Assembly: GCA_045546175.1 (NCBI GenBank)
Contig: JAZQCI010000106.1
Location: 1-13,742 of the forward strand
Length of the DNA: 13,742 bases
From: CAG-791 sp045546175
Lineage (GTDB): Bacteria > Bacillota > Clostridia > Lachnospirales > Lachnospiraceae
Reading direction: 5' to 3'
Positions 6,972-13,542 of this stretch are shown here, piece by piece (the stretch's first letter is position 1; every line of letters starts with the position of its first letter). Under the pieces are notes generated by a model. The model was given only the letters and a program-made list of their open reading frames with translations, was not told the DNA's origin and made no database searches. The translations under genes and the position numbers were made by a program.

Positions 6972-7721
6972 TCAGATCTCCGCGCACAGGCGGCGCAGCG
7001 CTTCGTCCCAGAAAATCCAGTCGTGTCCGCCTTCCCATTCCTCATAGCGGTAATCTATATTTTGACTTCTGGCGAAGTCTCGGAACCGGGCATTCATCTC
7101 GTAAAGCATGTCCTGCCTGCCCTCGAAGTGCACAATCGTCGGGATCCTGCGGCCTTGCGTTTGCAATTCTCTGATCAGCACATATGGGTCATCCCGGCCG
7201 GAAATGCCTTTCGGTCCAAAGGCAGCGCGGATGTTCTCATGAAGGATCTCATTTCCCACGTCAGTATCCTCAAAGTCTGGAAGAAGGTCCGGCCGTATCC
7301 CTGCGGAGAAGATGGCAATCTTTTGAAAGCGTTCAGGATTCGCAAGACCAATCCGGAGAGTTCCGTAGGCACCCATGGAAAGACCTGCCAGAAATGTTTT
7401 TTGAGGATCCTGCGATATGGGAAGCCAGCGTCCGACCCATTCCGGGAGTTCCTCTGCTATGTAAGAGTAAAACCGCTTGCCGTTTATTCCGTTGACGTAA
7501 AAACTCGTCTCTGCAGAAGGCATCACGACTACGATTCCCCTCTCCCGCGCATATCTCTCAATGTTTGAATTCCGGACCCAGCTTGTGCAGTCATCTCCTC
7601 TGCCATGCAGAAGATACAGGACTTTGCACCCACCCTCAGCGATATCATCCGGAAGGAGAATGCTGATCTGTGTCTCATGGGCAAGGTATTTCGAATGCAG
7701 GTGGCAATTCATATAGGTCAT
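6972..7721 (-). CDS. Esterase-D/tributyrin-esterase-like serine hydrolase
   Basis: This alpha/beta-hydrolase of the PF00756-type esterase family has 249 residues and no signal peptide, so it is probably cytoplasmic. VLYLLHGRGDD (34-44) carries the oxyanion region. GLSMGAYG (113-120) holds the nucleophile Ser115. Asp204 in GRQD and His233 in GGHDW complete the triad. Relatives include S-formylglutathione hydrolase, feruloyl and tributyrin esterases. GAGGAG seven bases before ATG fixes the start. It is the first gene of the operon divergent from the LysR gene, so it is likely made first when inducer is present. It probably releases an acid from an imported ester (inference). Confidence 0.9.
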   Translation of the reverse strand: MTYMNCHLHSKYLAHETQISILLPDDIAEGGCKVLYLLHGRGDDCTSWVRNSNIERYARERGIVVVMPSAETSFYVNGINGKRFYSYIAEELPEWVGRWLPISQDPQKTFLAGLSMGAYGTLRIGLANPERFQKIAIFSAGIRPDLLPDFEDTDVGNEILHENIRAAFGPKGISGRDDPYVLIRELQTQGRRIPTIVHFEGRQDMLYEMNARFRDFARSQNIDYRYEEWEGGHDWIFWDEALRRLCAEI

Positions 7722-7921
7722 GACAGATCTCCTCTTACAACTGAATTGCGGTAATCCGATCCTTGACTTGCTTTCAGTTCTTACCGCGTTCTTACTTTCT
7801 ATAAATAGTCTACTCCTCCTTTATCCAGCAGTAAAATTGATGTAAAATAATTTTACGATCTGTTTTTTATATATTTACAGCGCGGCAGCCCGATCGCCGG
7901 GCTCAAAAACAAGGGGGTTTT
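7722..7921. promoter_or_regulatory. Divergent esterase-operon/LysR intergenic control region
   Basis: These 200 bases hold no gene. They contain a 15-bp dyad, listed separately, and a GC-rich stem-loop AGCCCG (7887-7892)/CGGGCT (7898-7903) just before the LysR ribosome site AAGGGGG. A weak minus-strand promoter candidate, TTTACT with 17 bases to TAGACT, runs from the dyad towards the esterase gene. It is only 4/6 plus 4/6 matched. The layout is the usual LysR arrangement in which the regulator binds between its own gene and its target. Confidence 0.6.
7831..7856. promoter_or_regulatory. Putative LysR operator with a 15-bp palindrome
   Basis: GTAAAATAATTTTAC (7842-7856) is a perfect 7-1-7 dyad and contains the LysR-type T-N11-A pattern (7843-7855). 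A further direct half-site GTAAAAT lies at 7831-7837, exactly 11 bases, about one helix turn, away. This suggests a high-affinity recognition site plus an adjoining activation half-site. It lies 65 bases before the LysR start and 110 before the esterase start. Confidence 0.55.
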
Positions 7922-8803
7922 ATGGATCTGCAGGTTCTACGATTTTTTGTCACCGTGGCACAGGAGGGCGGCTTCACGGCAGCCAGTGAGAAGCTCCACT
8001 ACGCCCAATCCAACCTTTCAACCAGGATTCGTCAGATGGAGGAGGAATTGGGGGAGACACTTTTCTACCGCAACAAGCGCGGCGTCACGCTGACGACCAA
8101 GGGTGAGTTGTTCTATGATTATGCGAACCGTATTCTGAATTTGTCGGAAGAAGCCATGACCGCCATGCGGGATATGGATCACGCGCGGGGAAACCTTGTG
8201 ATCGGGTCCATCGAAGCCACTGCGCTGGGCGACCTTCCAAGTCTGTTTGCGCAGTACCACAAAGAATATCCGGATGTGAAGCTGTCACTGACAACAGACA
8301 TGAATGATGTGTTTGTGGATAAGATATTAAATCGAGAGATTGATGGGGCTTTTGTGGCGGAGTCGCCCGGAAGAAAAGAACTGAATGAATTATTCGTCAA
8401 AAAGGACCGGCTTGTTCTGGTCACCAGTACCCAGGAAGAAGTCTCCGATCTGCGGGAACTGCTTCAAACTCTGCCCATCATCACATTTCCTGAAGGAAGT
8501 ATCTTCCGCAGACGGTTGGAGATGCTCCTGGCTTCGCAGGGGATTCTCTCTCCTTCGCATATGATCATCCTCAATTCACTGGGTGCGCAACTGGTCAACA
8601 TCACTTCCGGCCTTGGCGTCGGATTTCTGCCGGAGTCCATCATTGGCTCCTATGTGGAACGGGACCTGATGAAGAAATTTGATGTGGAAGACAATGAGAC
8701 AATCTCAGAATTGGACATTACGTTTATCTATCGGAAAGACCATGTTTTGGATGCGGCATTTCGTTACTTCCTGGAGGGTGTGTCAGGGGGACGTATCCGC
8801 TGA
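7922..8803 (+). CDS. LysR-family transcriptional regulator with repeat-derived C-terminus
   Basis: This 293-residue DNA-binding regulator has an N-terminal winged helix-turn-helix (1-60: MDLQVLRFFVTVAQ, FTAASEKLHYAQSNLSTRI, LFYRNKRGVTLTTKG) and then a two-lobed effector domain from about 90. AAGGGGG four bases before ATG supports the start. It is divergent from the esterase operon and is the obvious candidate to control it in response to a pathway metabolite. The last seven residues, VSGGRIR, and the TGA stop are encoded by a copy of the 29-bp palindrome (8779-8807), so the ancestral stop probably lay elsewhere. The effect on function is likely small because the tail lies beyond the folded domain. 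Confidence 0.93.
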   Translation: MDLQVLRFFVTVAQEGGFTAASEKLHYAQSNLSTRIRQMEEELGETLFYRNKRGVTLTTKGELFYDYANRILNLSEEAMTAMRDMDHARGNLVIGSIEATALGDLPSLFAQYHKEYPDVKLSLTTDMNDVFVDKILNREIDGAFVAESPGRKELNELFVKKDRLVLVTSTQEEVSDLRELLQTLPIITFPEGSIFRRRLEMLLASQGILSPSHMIILNSLGAQLVNITSGLGVGFLPESIIGSYVERDLMKKFDVEDNETISELDITFIYRKDHVLDAAFRYFLEGVSGGRIR

Positions 8804-8992
8804 CACACTTTTGCCGCTTTGTGTCACGGGTTTGTGTCACGGGTTTGTGTGTCACGGGGACGTATCCGCTGACACATTCCGTGACACATTTTTGCGGCGT
8901 GTGTCAGTGGATACGTCCCCATTACACACCCATGACACATTCCGTGACACCATTCCAGCGGCGTGTGTCAGCGGATACGTCCCCGTGACACA
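8779..8992. repeat. Repeat cluster 4: four full 29-bp copies plus half units
   Basis: The copies lie at 8779-8807 (F), 8848-8876 (F), 8900-8928 (R) and 8964-8992 (R). Between the first two, a 13-base half unit, TGTGTCACGGGTT, is tandemly repeated (8820-8845). The centre pair has a 23-base spacer, equal to the 11-base loop of other clusters plus a 12-base half-unit duplication. Further half units (TGACACAT and TGACAC) lie around 8880-8950. The cluster starts inside the LysR gene and precedes a strong terminator, in the convergent space with the AIM24 gene. Half-unit duplications suggest slippage or serial insertion. Confidence 0.9.
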
Positions 8993-9000
8993 CCACAAAG

Positions 9001-9031
9001 AACCGGCTGCAGCCTGAAACTGCAGCCGGTT
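9001..9031. terminator. Bidirectional terminator-like hairpin between LysR and AIM24 genes
   Basis: A perfect 12-bp stem, AACCGGCTGCAG (9001-9012) with CTGCAGCCGGTT (9020-9031), encloses a 7-base loop. It lies between two convergent genes. T-rich sequence follows modestly on the plus side, with TTCTTTGTGG on the minus side. It is independent of the neighbouring repeat family in sequence. Confidence 0.75.
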
Positions 9032-9066
9032 CGTCGCATTGTTCTATATTTTGGCGGAGTGAATTA

Positions 9067-9855
9067 TTATTTCGTCGTAGCCGCGCTCCAGCTGGATGTG
9101 CTCGCGACGGGGCTCATAAGTACCCGGCCGGTTCCGCGGTAAACATTGACCAGGCCTTCGCCGCTGACCGCAGATCCGACGATTGATCTTGTGGACATCT
9201 CAACCGTAAACTGCAGGCTGGAAGACCAGCAGACCGCCATGTCGCCGTCGATCCGAAGCTCGTCATTATTAAGGTCGACGCAGATCAGTTCCTCTTCTGG
9301 CACATAGCTCTCAAGTGCTGCGATTCCGCGTCCGGAAAGGCCGAGGTTGAACAGCCCCTCGTTGCCAAGAGCCGCCGAGGAGAGCGTGCGGCGGGCCACC
9401 AGATTCTGGCGAACGGTCCCATCGCATGCGTAGAACATTCCGTCCTCAATGGTGATCCCGGATCCCCACTGCTCCACATCCACAAGAATGATGTGCTTGT
9501 AGGTGGGCTCAAGCACGAGGATTCCGGTTCCCTTGTATTCGGGCTTGACTGCGGATTCTTTGGTGACTGCGCCGCGCAGCGCCTTGCCAAAGAAGTCGCC
9601 CACGCCCTTTACGCCGCTCGTGGCAGTGACGTTGCCCGCCATCCACTGCATTGCGCCGGACTGGACTACCGCAGTATTTCCGCCGTTCATATCGATGACC
9701 AGCTGTCTGCGGTGTACCCCCATTTTGGAGCCAAAATATTCCGCCTCCGCATTAAAGAAATTGACACTGAGGTCTTTGTCATACTCCAGAACGCTGAAGT
9801 TGCCCATTCTTTTTGTGAAATGTCTGTTTTCGTTTTCCAGGTTGTTTATTCTCAT
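9067..9855 (-). CDS. AIM24-family protein
   Basis: This 262-residue soluble protein is rich in beta strands and glycine and belongs to the AIM24/PF01987 group. Family-like segments include QSGAMQWMAGNV (65-76), the GKALRGAVTKES region (90-101), GTGILVLEPTYKHIILVD (109-126) and the LICVDLNNDELRIDGDMAVCWSSSLQF stretch. Bacterial members fold as a double beta-prism-like trimeric shell; their cellular role is not settled. AAGGAGG four bases before ATG fixes the start. The gene is preceded by repeat cluster 5 in its presumed leader and ends before a strong convergent terminator, so it is probably monocistronic. Confidence 0.88.
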   Translation of the reverse strand: MRINNLENENRHFTKRMGNFSVLEYDKDLSVNFFNAEAEYFGSKMGVHRRQLVIDMNGGNTAVVQSGAMQWMAGNVTATSGVKGVGDFFGKALRGAVTKESAVKPEYKGTGILVLEPTYKHIILVDVEQWGSGITIEDGMFYACDGTVRQNLVARRTLSSAALGNEGLFNLGLSGRGIAALESYVPEEELICVDLNNDELRIDGDMAVCWSSSLQFTVEMSTRSIVGSAVSGEGLVNVYRGTGRVLMSPVASTSSWSAATTK

Positions 9856-9889
9856 TGGTCCTCCTTATCTGTCATTGTTTGCGTCACGG

Positions 9890-9939
9890 TGTGTCACGGG
9901 GACGTATCCGCTGACACACGCCCACCGCTCTGTGACACA
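9890..9939. repeat. Repeat cluster 5: one full 29-bp copy plus half units, in the AIM24 leader
   Basis: A full forward copy lies at 9890-9918, preceded by a GCGTCACGG half and followed by GTGACACA (9932-9939). Unlike the other clusters it is upstream of a gene, between a likely promoter (9971-9976) and the AIM24 ribosome site, 34 bases from the start codon. It would therefore be transcribed as a stem in the mRNA leader. Confidence 0.85.
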
Positions 9940-9970
9940 CACTCTCTGGCTGTATTTTGTTGCTTTGATA

Positions 9971-9976
9971 ATTATA
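9971..9976 (-). promoter_or_regulatory. Putative -10 box for the AIM24 gene
   Basis: A perfect TATAAT on the minus strand lies about 115 bases before the AIM24 start. The -35 region is poor (ATGAAT at 17-base spacing), so activation by a regulator is possible. Transcription from here would run through repeat cluster 5. Confidence 0.4.
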
Positions 9977-10077
9977 CTACCTCCTATAGTGAAATTCATC
10001 TGTTAAGAGCGGTTTGGGCACTAGTTGGTCGCAAAAATAACCAATAGGAGCAAAAATCGCTGGTACACTTTACTAAT

Positions 10078-10356
10078 TCACTTATCCACCCAATCCTCTT
10101 TGGCCTTTTCCTCCCGAATGATCTGACGGACTCTTCTTTCCGTCAGTCCAATGGCCCTCGCTATTTCCGATGGCTTCATTTTCCCGCTATTTTCCCTGAT
10201 AAATTGCCTTATGTGCTCTTTGGAATACAGCTGCTTCGGAAACGATACAATGACGCCCGCATATCTGTTCCATATCTTTAAGGCGGCTGCATTTCCAAGC
10301 AGTTCTGCCATCTCTTTGTAAACGCCATTCAGATGCGTGAAGTCACTGTCCGCCAT
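10078..10356 (-). CDS. Mor-like small helix-turn-helix regulator
   Basis: This 92-residue DNA-binding protein resembles the Mor/C activator group first known from phage Mu. The first half, YKEMAELLGNAAALKIWNRY and VSFPKQLY, matches the family's dimerisation helices and beta strand. The second half, KPSEIARAIGLTERRVRQII, is a clear helix-turn-helix at about 60-80. GGGAGG nine bases before ATG supports the start. No phage genes surround it, so it is a chromosomal relative of unknown targets. It lies upstream of the AIM24 gene on the same strand, 222 bases away, with a -10 box between, so it may or may not regulate that gene. Confidence 0.8.
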   Translation of the reverse strand: MADSDFTHLNGVYKEMAELLGNAAALKIWNRYAGVIVSFPKQLYSKEHIRQFIRENSGKMKPSEIARAIGLTERRVRQIIREEKAKEDWVDK

Positions 10357-10543
10357 ACTTCAAGTCCTCCCTTCCGATAATTATATCGATTTGGAAAGGC
10401 AATCATCATTTGCTGATTTCTCGGAAATTTTCCTATTATATTTCAATATCCTTAATTATGGTGCCGAAGGAGTCATTCCAAGGATACATGGTCAATTATA
10501 CTCATATTCATATAGCAGCTTATCAAAGTTCACGAATCGTGAG
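10357..10543. other. AT-rich intergenic region upstream of the Mor-like gene
   Basis: No gene is seen. A minus-strand TATAAT at 10385-10380 inside CGATA-ATTA-TATCG and another at 10440-10435 are possible -10 boxes, but neither has a good -35. The composition is clearly more AT-rich than the flanking genes. It ends at repeat cluster 6. Confidence 0.5.
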
Positions 10544-10729
10544 TGTGTCACGGGGACGTATCCAATGACACATTCTTGCGGCGTGTGTCAGAAGATACGT
10601 CCCCATGACACATTCACATGACAAAAGGGACGGTTCCGCTGACACAACGCCTTTCGGCAGTTGCATCTGCAGAACCGTCCCTATGACATTCAGTAGAAAA
10701 TGTGTCAGCGGATACGTCCCCATGACACA
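10544..10729. repeat. Repeat cluster 6: three typical and two variant copies
   Basis: Typical copies lie at 10544-10572 (F), 10584-10612 (R) and 10701-10729 (R). The first two, separated by TTCTTGCGGCG, again form a 69-bp unit. Inserted between is a different pair, near 10618-10646 and 10662-10690, whose core is GGGACGGTTCC instead of GGGACGTATCC. AGGGACGGTTC (10626-10636) is perfectly complementary to GAACCGTCCCT (10672-10682). The last copy ends three bases from the stop codon of the ECF ATPase gene. Confidence 0.88.
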
Positions 10730-10732
10730 CAC

Positions 10733-12154
10733 CTATATACCGGCAGGGGATATCATCCTGCTGCAGCAGTGCCGGATCAGTTCCGTGTCATGTGTAACGA
10801 CAAGAACGGTCGTTCCCATATCCCGGAGCTTTTTCAGCATGTCCGCCGTTTCTATCATATGTCCGTGATCAAGCCCGCTTGTAGGTTCATCCAGCAACAG
10901 GATCTCCCTCCCGGAAGCCAGGGCACATGCAATGGCCAGCCGCTGTTTCTGCCCTCCGGACAGACTTTGCGGGTGACGGTCCGGATACTCTCCAAGATCC
11001 AGCTGCCCGAGGAGCTCCGCTGCTCTTCCTTCCGCGTTTTCTGTATTCTTGGGCAGAGAGATCAGGACTTCTTCCAGAACACTCTCGGTAAACAATTGAT
11101 TTCCGGTATCCTGCATGACCAGATAGCACAGTTTCTGCCTGTCCCTGTTACCATATTTTCTGCCCTTGTATTCCAAGGTTCCGCGGAATCTCTTTTCCAG
11201 CCCGCAGAGGCAATTTAAAAAGGTCGTCTTACCAAGGCCGTTATTTCCGGTCACTGCTGTGATCTCATGCGCCGCCAGACGCAGGTACGGGATCTGCAGG
11301 ACCGGCTGTTTTCTGCCGCGATAAGAAAAGTTAAAGTCATGCAGGATCATCGGCTCGTCATTTTCCAGAAAAACAGGCAGCAGACTCTGATCCGGTGCTT
11401 TCATGATGTTTGTCCTCAGGCCCATCTGTGCCAAGTCCTTCGGCGTCAGCGCCGACATTTCATTCCGGGTAAACTGCCTCGCGATCCGGCCGTACTCCAG
11501 AATGACCGCCCGGTCGATCAGATCCCACAGATACGCGATCCGGTGCTCCGCAGCAATGATCGTCTTCCCCTGAGAACGCCAGGAAAGGATCATATCCCTG
11601 AGCGCCATAGTCGCTTCATGATCCAGGTTTGCGGATGGTTCATCCAACAGGATAAGGTCCGGTCCTGATACATTCACGGCGGCGCATGCGATCTTCTGCT
11701 TCTCCCCGTCGGACAGATGGAAAATACTTCGGTCCATCAGTTTCTCAATTCCCAGGGAATTTACCGTGTCGTCAATCCTCTGATAGATCTCTTCTTCCGG
11801 CAGTCCCCTGTTCTCGCAACAAAAAGCCAGTTCTCCGGTGGTATCGACATTATAAAACTGGGTGCGCGGATTCTGGAAAACAGTGCCCACAAGCCTCGCT
11901 GTATCATACAGTTCCATGTTCCGGATCTCTTTTCCGTCCACAAGGACGGTTCCTTCTGTCTCTCCCTGATAGAAATGCGGGATCAGGCCGTTGACCAGGC
12001 GAAGGATCGTTGTCTTCCCGCATCCGGAAGGTCCGGTCAACAGGACGAATTCTCCCTTCCTTACCGACAGATTGATTCCGGTGAGACTGTTTTTTGCCTC
12101 GTTCTGATTCTCTGCACTGCCGTAGCGGAATGTCACATTTTTCAGTTCTACCAT
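10733..12154 (-). CDS. Single-chain double ATPase of an ECF transporter (EcfA-EcfA' type)
   Basis: This cytoplasmic energising subunit has 473 residues with two complete ABC ATPase domains. Domain 1 has Walker A GPSGCGKTT (41-49), signature LSDGE (147-151), Walker B LILLDEP (167-173) and switch His204. Domain 2 has Walker A GNNGLGKTT (303-311), signature LSGGQ (398-402), Walker B LLLDEP (419-424) and His455. Both look catalytically intact, although signature 1 has Asp for the second Gly-side residue. An upstream ORF extension to 12430 overlaps the EcfT gene and is rejected. The ATG at 12154 overlaps the EcfT stop by 7 bases. It pairs with the adjacent EcfT and S subunits; the vitamin, metal or other cargo is unknown. 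Confidence 0.92.
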   Translation of the reverse strand: MVELKNVTFRYGSAENQNEAKNSLTGINLSVRKGEFVLLTGPSGCGKTTILRLVNGLIPHFYQGETEGTVLVDGKEIRNMELYDTARLVGTVFQNPRTQFYNVDTTGELAFCCENRGLPEEEIYQRIDDTVNSLGIEKLMDRSIFHLSDGEKQKIACAAVNVSGPDLILLDEPSANLDHEATMALRDMILSWRSQGKTIIAAEHRIAYLWDLIDRAVILEYGRIARQFTRNEMSALTPKDLAQMGLRTNIMKAPDQSLLPVFLENDEPMILHDFNFSYRGRKQPVLQIPYLRLAAHEITAVTGNNGLGKTTFLNCLCGLEKRFRGTLEYKGRKYGNRDRQKLCYLVMQDTGNQLFTESVLEEVLISLPKNTENAEGRAAELLGQLDLGEYPDRHPQSLSGGQKQRLAIACALASGREILLLDEPTSGLDHGHMIETADMLKKLRDMGTTVLVVTHDTELIRHCCSRMISPAGI

Positions 12155-12885
12155 AATCTCACCCCGCAAAGCTCCAGAATCCAGGCGCAGACAACGAAAA
12201 GACATCCGGCAAGCAAAAAGATATCCTGCGCGCGAAATCCGATCCTGCAGATATTGGTCCGTTTGACCGGCGCACCCAGCCCCCGCGTCAGGGCCGACGC
12301 CGAGAGCTCCTCCCCAATCCGGACGCTGGATGTCATCATGGGCACCATCTGATATTCCACAACCTGTCCCGCCTTTGCACCTCCCAGGTGGATCCCTCTC
12401 ATCCGCATGGCGCGCCGGATCGATCTCCATTCAGCGCCGATGGTCGGGAAGAGGCGGAACATGACAGAGAGCGGAATTGTCACCTGCTGCGGCATATGGA
12501 TCTTTTCCATGGCGGAAATGAACTCACTGACCGATGTAGTTGCGATAACATACTCCCCCATCATGATGGTCACCACAAAGCGTGTCAGGATCCCTCCGCA
12601 AAATAGTGCAAAATATGAGAGCACAGCCGGAAGATAAGGTATCGCCCACAGCAGGGCGTACCCGCACACCAGTATGCATACGCCCCGGAAGAAGCGGATC
12701 CACTGCTTTTCCGCCAGCAGCAGAGCAAACGGAAGTGCTGACAGGATCATTTTCAGTGGCTGCATCTGCTCTCCGCCGAGTCCCCCCATCACAAAGAGAG
12801 CCAGGATCAGGACCAATGCCAGCTTTGTCCGCGGATCAATAAAGCCTCTTCTCTTTTCCTGCGATCGTTTGGATGCGTATTCCAT
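12148..12885 (-). CDS. ECF transporter transmembrane subunit EcfT
   Basis: This 245-residue membrane scaffold links the ATPase chain to the substrate-binding S subunit. An N-terminal FIDPRTKL motif (15-22) leads into about five hydrophobic segments. The cytoplasmic coupling region has the two diagnostic A-x-R-G type motifs, RAMRMRGI (158-165) and SALTRGLG (197-204), which contact the ATPases. Its ATG shares one base with the TGA stop of the S-subunit gene, and its stop overlaps the ATPase start, so the three are translationally coupled. Confidence 0.92.
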   Translation of the reverse strand: MEYASKRSQEKRRGFIDPRTKLALVLILALFVMGGLGGEQMQPLKMILSALPFALLLAEKQWIRFFRGVCILVCGYALLWAIPYLPAVLSYFALFCGGILTRFVVTIMMGEYVIATTSVSEFISAMEKIHMPQQVTIPLSVMFRLFPTIGAEWRSIRRAMRMRGIHLGGAKAGQVVEYQMVPMMTSSVRIGEELSASALTRGLGAPVKRTNICRIGFRAQDIFLLAGCLFVVCAWILELCGVRLW

Positions 12886-13469
12886 CAGACCAGGCCCGCC
12901 TTCTCAAAATGCTTTTTCAAAAGAGCGCGTCCCAGAAGTCCGCCGATCATGCCGCAGACAAAGCAGGCGATCAGAAGGACCGGCGCCATCCACAGAGGCA
13001 TCAGTTTCTGTACGGCATCGATATACGCCTGCCCGTAGTCCGCCCTCTGTGCAAAATATCCTTCGTAATCTGTGAACAGGGGAAGATAATTGCCGAAGAT
13101 CCACGTGCTGAAAAGCCCGTACGAGAGCACCGCTTTCTTCGCGTCCCTGTAATCGCCGCTCTTAAGCACCAGTTCCGCCAGAAGGCCGGCAACCGCGCAG
13201 GTCAAAAGAGGCCACGGGCCTATACCCGTTAGCAGCATCAGGATTCCCATGATCATCGCAAAGATAAAGATCATACCGGGCTTTTTCACCCTTGTAAGGA
13301 ACAGCATGAACGGGATTCCTCCCAGAATCGGAACAAATACCGACAATAATGGCAGGAAAATGGGGATCATTCCCAGCATAGCCACTGCAAACAGAATGAC
13401 AAAATAGATAGCTCCGTAAATACCGATATTGATCAGGTCGCGGCCTTTCAGTTTCTTATCTTCGTTCAT
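12885..13469 (-). CDS. MptD/Trep_Strep-type ECF S component
   Basis: This 194-residue integral membrane substrate-binding subunit has about six hydrophobic segments, and its order of features matches the MptD-type putative ECF S components (LINIGIYGAIYFVILF, FVPILGGIPFMLFL, GPWPLL). An ORF start at 13523 exists, but the ATG at 13469 has AAGGA six bases before it and fits the family length, so it is preferred. It precedes EcfT with a 1-base overlap. The substrate is not known for this family. Upstream is an ABC exporter-type gene, an association I recall from clostridial genomes. Confidence 0.85.
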   Translation of the reverse strand: MNEDKKLKGRDLINIGIYGAIYFVILFAVAMLGMIPIFLPLLSVFVPILGGIPFMLFLTRVKKPGMIFIFAMIMGILMLLTGIGPWPLLTCAVAGLLAELVLKSGDYRDAKKAVLSYGLFSTWIFGNYLPLFTDYEGYFAQRADYGQAYIDAVQKLMPLWMAPVLLIACFVCGMIGGLLGRALLKKHFEKAGLV

Positions 13470-13542
13470 TTGTTTTCCTTTCCGGCAGCAGGTCAGAGTC
13501 ATGCGCTCCTGCCGGAGACGCATGGCTCTTTCCCGGTCCGCC

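Noticed and set aside
6952..7038. Upstream start for the metallo-hydrolase
   Set aside because: The extension lies in the esterase gene and is basic low-complexity sequence; the internal ATG has a good AAGGAG site.
12155..12430. 92-residue N-terminal extension of the ECF ATPase
   Set aside because: It overlaps the EcfT gene in another frame, has no domain features, and the internal ATG at 12154 begins the normal ATPase fold with an SD-like GGGGTGA before it.
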